Below are positions 59,901 to 64,000 of a DNA stretch of 64,000 bases, piece by piece. Source of the stretch: Lathyrus oleraceus (taxonomy: Eukaryota > Streptophyta > Magnoliopsida > Fabales > Fabaceae); contig NC_066584.1 of NCBI RefSeq assembly GCF_024323335.1, positions 433,747,408 through 433,811,407 on the forward strand, read 5' to 3'. The translations under genes and the position numbers were made by a program. How positions within the stretch are numbered: the stretch's first letter is position 1; each line of letters starts with the position of its first letter. The notes beneath the pieces are model-generated. The model was not told the origin of the DNA. It ran no database searches and saw only the letters and a program-made list of their open reading frames with translations.

Positions 59901-60007
59901 TAGATACTCATAATCAACTGGCCGACATTTTCACAAAACCTCTGGCGCGAGAACCTTTCTACAAAATTCGAAGGGAACTTGGGATTCTAGATGAGTGTGA
60001 TATTTAA
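56954..60007 (+). pseudogene. SIRE I pol: protease, integrase, RT, RNase H (two nonsense codons)
   Basis: It lies in the frame one base on from gag, after a TAG at 56951. Protease: [19 protein letters not shown] zinc region at residues ~139-180 ([24 protein letters not shown]). Integrase: [25 protein letters not shown] give the [56 protein letters not shown]. RNase H: LIGYSDADYEGCKTDRKSTS, STAEAEYFAAGS, ending ADIFTKPLA...DECDI at 60007. Nonsense codons: 58943-58945 TAA (Gln in LYGLKQ) and 59822-59824 TAA. Nothing else breaks it, and all catalytic residues are present. Confidence 0.92.
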
Positions 60008-60432
60008 CTCATCAAATTAACATCAAAATTTAAAAGGTGCACTCTTTCTTTTAATATCTTATAATTAACTATTTATAGCTATTAAAATGTTGTGTTATGA
60101 TAAGTGTGCTTGTTTATGGTATCCTAAAGGTAGTATTTATAACTATTTATAGTCATTTGTACTTTCCCTCTTTTTCTCCTATTTTTTCTCCTTTTCCTGT
60201 TCCCTAGTAAATATAATTTACCAATATATTCTCTATCTTTATGTTACTTTATATGTGCATTCATTATTTTTAATTTTCTTGTTCCAACTACCTTGTTTCT
60301 CCATTACTAATCCACCACCACCATAAAGCCACTTCTATCCATCAACAACTTTCAACATTCTCACTCTCACGCATCTACACAGCTCTTCAAAGGATTTTGC
60401 TTCATTTTTGTTTTCTCTCCTCAAACTCTCTC
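60008..60432 (+). other. Spacer between SIRE I pol and envelope-like ORF
   Basis: T- and C-rich non-coding sequence. TGTTTATGGTATCCTAAAGGTAGT near 60112-60135 repeats a piece of the RNase H coding region (59507-59527), a small duplication. It ends in a CTCTC-rich leader before the ATG. Confidence 0.55.
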
Positions 60433-61622
60433 ATGGCGTCTCAACTATCACACAAAGGCAAAGGAAAAGGCAAAGCTTCTTCCTCAAGAGGCTTGTCTTC
60501 CTCAAGAGGCTCTTTAGACCTATCAAGGCTCTTCACTACAAGGCAACAACAAGAAAGGTATGAGACCTTCTTCTTTCAAAAGAAAATCATGAAGCCTAAA
60601 TATAGCACCTTTGTTACTTTCCCTGAAGAAGTTTTTACCTTTCCTAGTGTCTCTGAGGAGTTAGGCTTATGTAACCTTATTGGCTGCCATTTAGACTTTT
60701 TTTCCCTGAACTTGTTAAGGTGTTCTACTCAAATATGGTAAGGAAGAAGGGGAAATTAACATCTGTAGTGAAAGGAGTCCCAATATCCTTAACTGCATCT
60801 GATATATGTGCTATTTTTGAGATCCCTCCTGGTGGCCATAAATTTGTAGGGACACTTGCTCCATGGGAAAACTATAGTAAACATGCCTTTTACTATAGTT
60901 TAAGTCGTTTGTCTGAACATCAAATTTATAACAAGAGAAAGAAGAGTAGTGGAGGAGATAACCCGGAATGAGTCTACTGGTCCCCGGAAAAATTTTCTAT
61001 TAATGACAGGATGTTACATTATTTTTTGGTATATGTTGTTGTGCCGAGATTTTCAAACCACTGCACCATCACTGATCCAGAATTTTTGCTTCTCTACTCC
61101 ATCAAGACTAACTTCCATGTCGATTGGGGTCATTCCATCCTATCTCATATGATGTCTCATGATGAGCATGCTGAAGGTCTCCCATATGCTCACCTTTTGA
61201 CCAAAAATTTTCGACATTTCAATGTTAATCTGGAAAATGAGTTGTGTTTTTCGATGGCAAAACCTTCCTTTATGATTAGAATCAAACAAATCAATCGGAA
61301 GATGGGAGTCGTTTTTAATCCTCAGACTTATAAGATAAAGTATCTGGATATTGAAGATGAAGAACCGCAAGAAGCCAACAATGATGATGAGTTCAACCCT
61401 CCTATAAACGCTCCACCAGCTCAACCCTCGAATCAAATGATTATGGATTATCTGCAAGGGTTCCGCACAGAGGTTATGACCGAGATTGGTCATTTGTCAT
61501 CAAGAATGGATCGACGGGAGTTATCTCAAACTGGCTTTCAAGGTAGTAGCTATCAAGGTGGCGGTTTTCAGGGTGGTGACTATCCCGGTGGTGGATCAAA
61601 TGATGGAAACAACAATTCGTAG
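60433..61622 (+). pseudogene. Envelope-like ORF of SIRE I (frameshift and one stop)
   Basis: ATG 60433 gives MASQLSHKGKGKGKASSSRG, with the repeat LSSSRGS. The frame shifts at a T-run near 60,699-60,706, continues to a TGA at 60969-60971, and then runs to 61622. Blocks: RKKGKLTSVVKGVPISLTAS, AIFEIPPGG, LHYFLVYVVVPRFSNHCTI, YAHLLTKNFRHFNVNL. It ends in a disordered Asn/Pro-rich and Gly-rich tail (GFQGSSYQGGGFQGGDYPGG). It belongs to the putative plant transposon protein type, but shows no obvious similarity to the A/B proteins beyond its position. Confidence 0.75.
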
Positions 61623-61955
61623 TTGGTTATTTTATGATGCTTATGACTTTGTTCTGTTTGTTATTCTGCTGTACTTTTAGTTTCTAACTTGCATGACTTA
61701 TCTTAGCAACTTGTGGTGTAATATTTGAACATCGTTTGTGTGTGTGTGGTTTAAATGCTTAATTTTTCACTGCTATATTATTATGTCTACTTTTCCCTTC
61801 TTTTTGATTATGACAAAGGGGGAGAAGATGTATGTATATGTGTTGTGCTTGGATTGTTTAATGCAGGGGGAGTTTTGTGTGTGATCATCTCTAAAACGAC
61901 AGGGGGAGTATGAGTTCAAACTCTATTTGGTTGTCATCATCAAAAAGGGGGAGAA
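61623..61955 (+). other. SIRE I 3' untranslated region with four polypurine tracts
   Basis: AGGGGGAG tracts at about 61815, 61865, 61901 and 61944, the last adjoining the LTR. The first follows TTTTTGATTATGACAA and the last follows CATCATCAAAA, the same contexts as in SIRE A. Confidence 0.8.
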
Positions 61956-63299
61956 TTTGAAGACAAGCCTCCTACAAGATTTTGATGAAGACACCATATC
62001 AAGCTCTCCACAATCAAAAGAATGGAAAAAGAAGATTACTTCAACTTTGCTCAAGCCTTCATGAATCTAATATAGGTATATGAAACTCTTGACAAAATAC
62101 TCCTAGTGCTCATAAGTTTTTATCATGCATTAAAAATTATCATTCTAAAATTATTTTTATCATGGTTAATTATTTTTAAATAGTGTTTAAAAATTGCATT
62201 TGCAAAAGTTTTAACTTAGAAAAATTTTCAAAATTTTGACATGTCAATCGATTGATGCTACATGCCAATCGATTGGTCAAACCTTCTGTTTTAAATTTTT
62301 TCATGTTTCAAACTGAACCAATTGATTGATGCTTCATGACAATCGATTGATCAATCTTTCTGTTTTAAATTTTTTCGTTTTTCAAACAGAACCAATCGAT
62401 TGATGCTTCATGACAATCGATTGATGCTAGTATATTTTTTCCTTTTTAATGTTATGCCAATCGATTGGTTGAGTATGTCAACCGATTGATGCTGGGAATA
62501 TTTTGAAAAATCTGAAAAATTATTTCATCATCAATTGCACCATTTCATCATAAATTTCCATGATTAAAGCTTGCATCTTTTCATGATCAATTATCTGATT
62601 TCCTTTCTAAACATTCTCTTGTTATGATTGAAGGGATGCATTCATACTATAAATAATTTTCATACTTTCATTGTAAATTTCACCTCTTTCCAAAATAATT
62701 TGCAAAATTTCTCTACATTCAATCTTCATCTATTTCTCATATTAAGATACTTTTGGAAAAAGAATTTTCATATCATTTTCTTCAAAAAGTATTCTTGAGC
62801 ACTTAGAGATTATTTTTCCTTTGAAATTTCATATTGAAAGAGAAGAAGACTCTAATCAATTGATTAAAGTCTTATACATACAATTAATCAAATATTCATT
62901 CAAATACTTTGTAAAATCCTAAGTACCAAGGATTGTTTGGTTTTAGGTATATTGCTTATGATCCAGGATTGTTGGATATAAGTGTTAAGAAAAGGAAAGA
63001 TTGTTTTCTTTTCTTGTTGGTTAAGTTTTCAAGAGGATTGTTCTTGATTACTTAGTTAGAGGCTTGTTCTAAGTATCTAACATTATAGTGAAATTCTCTT
63101 TCGTGTTGAAAGGGGAGTGGAGTACTCTCGATCTGTGAGGGGAACCACTATACATCATGGTGTTCTTTACTTTCCACGCTTTACCGCCTTTCATCATATA
63201 AGCTTCTCAAGAAAGTAAAATTCAATAAACCGTAGAAAATCCGGAAAAACATCTAAGTGCCTCATTCACCCCTCCTCTAAGGCACTCCTTAAACTTACA
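61956..63299 (+). repeat. 3' LTR of SIRE I (1344 bp)
   Basis: Begins TTTGAAGAC where the 5' LTR has TGTGAAGAC, so its first dinucleotide is mutated. Ends CTTAAACTTACA. All four palindrome pairs are present (62246/62267, 62319/62340, 62393/62414, 62458/62479), each still 21 bp apart; two sites have changed to CAATTGATTG and CAACCGATTG. Confidence 0.95.
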
Positions 63300-63304
63300 T
63301 ATCA
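63300..63304. repeat. TSD of SIRE I, right copy (TATCA)
   Basis: Directly follows the terminal CA of the 3' LTR; equals 53813-53817. Confidence 0.92.
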
Positions 63305-63539
63305 TTCATATAAGGCATCAAACATAAAAAATAGAGAAATAGGGGATTCTAAACACAACCTAGCCGCTTTAGTAATTATGTTTAAACACTTATTTACTTT
63401 TTGCATTGCAAATTCGAAAACCACCATTTTTTTTACTATTTTCTATACATTGCATACATTTTGTCTTGTTAAAAAGCAGTCTCTATTAATTTGATCTTTT
63501 TATTATTGTGACACTATCGGTACACTTGCCGAGAAGTCA
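63305..63539 (+). repeat. 5' LTR of gypsy element J, right part
   Basis: Continues the sequence broken at 53812 and ends GGTACACTTGCCGAGAAGTCA, typical of the 3' end of Athila-like LTRs. Confidence 0.6.
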
Positions 63540-63544
63540 TAAAG

Positions 63545-63570
63545 TTTTTGGTACTGATGCCGAATAGTTT
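63545..63570 (+). other. Primer binding site remnant of J
   Basis: TTTTTGGTACTGATGCCGAA is a decayed TTTTTGGCGCCGTTGCCGGGG site. Confidence 0.5.
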
Positions 63571-64000
63571 TGATATTTCAACAAGGCGACGCTTGTGCAA
63601 CGTTTAGTTTTTTTTTATATTTTATTTTTGTTTTCAATTGTAAATATTTTAGTTTTTTTTCTTCTTAATTTTTATTTTCTATTTCTTTCTCTTTTTAGTT
63701 TTATTTTTGGTTAAATTTTTTATCTAGTGCAGTGCTACTAAGGTATTCTTCTTTTTTAGTTTGTATGCAAGATCAAGATAGTCATGCAAGAGGACATATA
63801 TGCTGCATTGGTAAAGTTTAAAGCTTATTCAAAGGAACTTGCAACAAAAACTCTAATTCAACAAAACGCGAGAAATTATTCAGAGCCAGAGCCTTACACT
63901 GATCATTCATGGGAGGAGGATTCATCATCCCAGCTTGAAGAAACCTTAACTCAATTTATAAAGATGATTTAACTCAATTTCGAGAAAATCAACAAGCATC
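63571..64000 (+). other. Leader and possible gag remnant of J
   Basis: A T-rich leader, then an open frame 63784-63972 (MQEDIYAALVKFKAYSKELA ... QLEETLTQFIKMI) that resembles the charged helix near the C-terminus of Athila-like Gag but lacks the gag core. Low confidence; the element continues off-window. Confidence 0.35.

Larger units (their letters stand above)
53818..63299 (+). mobile_element. SIRE-type Ty1-copia element I, complete and young (9482 bp)
   Basis: Two LTRs of about 1345 bp with roughly 30 differences by eye (about 98 percent identical), TSD TATCA, PBS after the left LTR, PPT before the right LTR, gag, pol and an envelope-like ORF in Sirevirus order. It has three nonsense codons in gag-pol, a frame change at the gag/pol border, and one frameshift plus one stop in the envelope-like ORF. 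Inserted in the LTR of gypsy element J. Confidence 0.96.

Noticed and set aside
63784..63972. Independent small gene at the right edge
   Set aside because: It lies where gag of J is expected, downstream of an LTR end and PBS remnant; it is kept only as a low-confidence gag remnant.

Overview
This window looks like intergenic heterochromatin of a large legume genome, most likely tribe Fabeae (pea, vetch, lentil, faba bean). It is almost entirely LTR retrotransposons: Ogre/Tat-lineage Ty3-gypsy elements with a pre-gag ORF1, a PRO-RT intron and LTRs of 2.2-5.3 kb; Sirevirus (SIRE-type) Ty1-copia elements with an envelope-like third ORF; and decayed Athila-like gypsy and copia pieces. I found no convincing host gene, rRNA, tRNA or CRISPR.

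Layout of 1-47.8 kb, a stack of insertions read from LTR ends and target-site duplications (TSDs). Oldest is G (Athila-like, minus, 43.1-44.6 kb), with Ogre D (plus, to 43112) inserted in its gag. D was hit on its left by Athila-like F (3' end at 23986) and in its RNase H by SIRE B (minus, 27299-37821, TSD TTAGC). F was hit by Ogre C (minus, 5' LTR 17107-21815). C was hit in gag by E, a 5.3-kb solo LTR (8924-14188, TSD AGTAG), and in its RNase H by SIRE A (plus, 3' LTR ends at 3528). Copia H (to 47781) abuts G.

47.8-53.8 kb is AT-rich: a (TA)52 tract, an unassigned stretch, two LTR-derived blocks in opposite orientation, and partial gypsy LTRs. 53818-63299 is a complete young SIRE element (I, TSD TATCA) inside the LTR of gypsy element J, which resumes at 63305 and runs off the window.

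Gag, PRO, INT, RT and RNase H reading frames are recognisable throughout but carry stops or frameshifts. The only long uninterrupted reading frame is the envelope-like ORF of SIRE A (2-2017).

Most notable observations: (1) SIRE A and SIRE B are inserted at the same nucleotide of the RNase H domain of two different Ogre copies, yet are clearly independent insertions; (2) a nested hairpin with compensatory base changes sits about 320-350 bp before the 3' end of the LTR in three different Ogre LTRs, in a fixed order with two other conserved blocks; (3) the U3 of SIRE I carries four pairs of the palindrome CAATCGATTG, each pair spaced exactly 21 bp, and the same pairing recurs in an unrelated LTR fragment near 51.7 kb.
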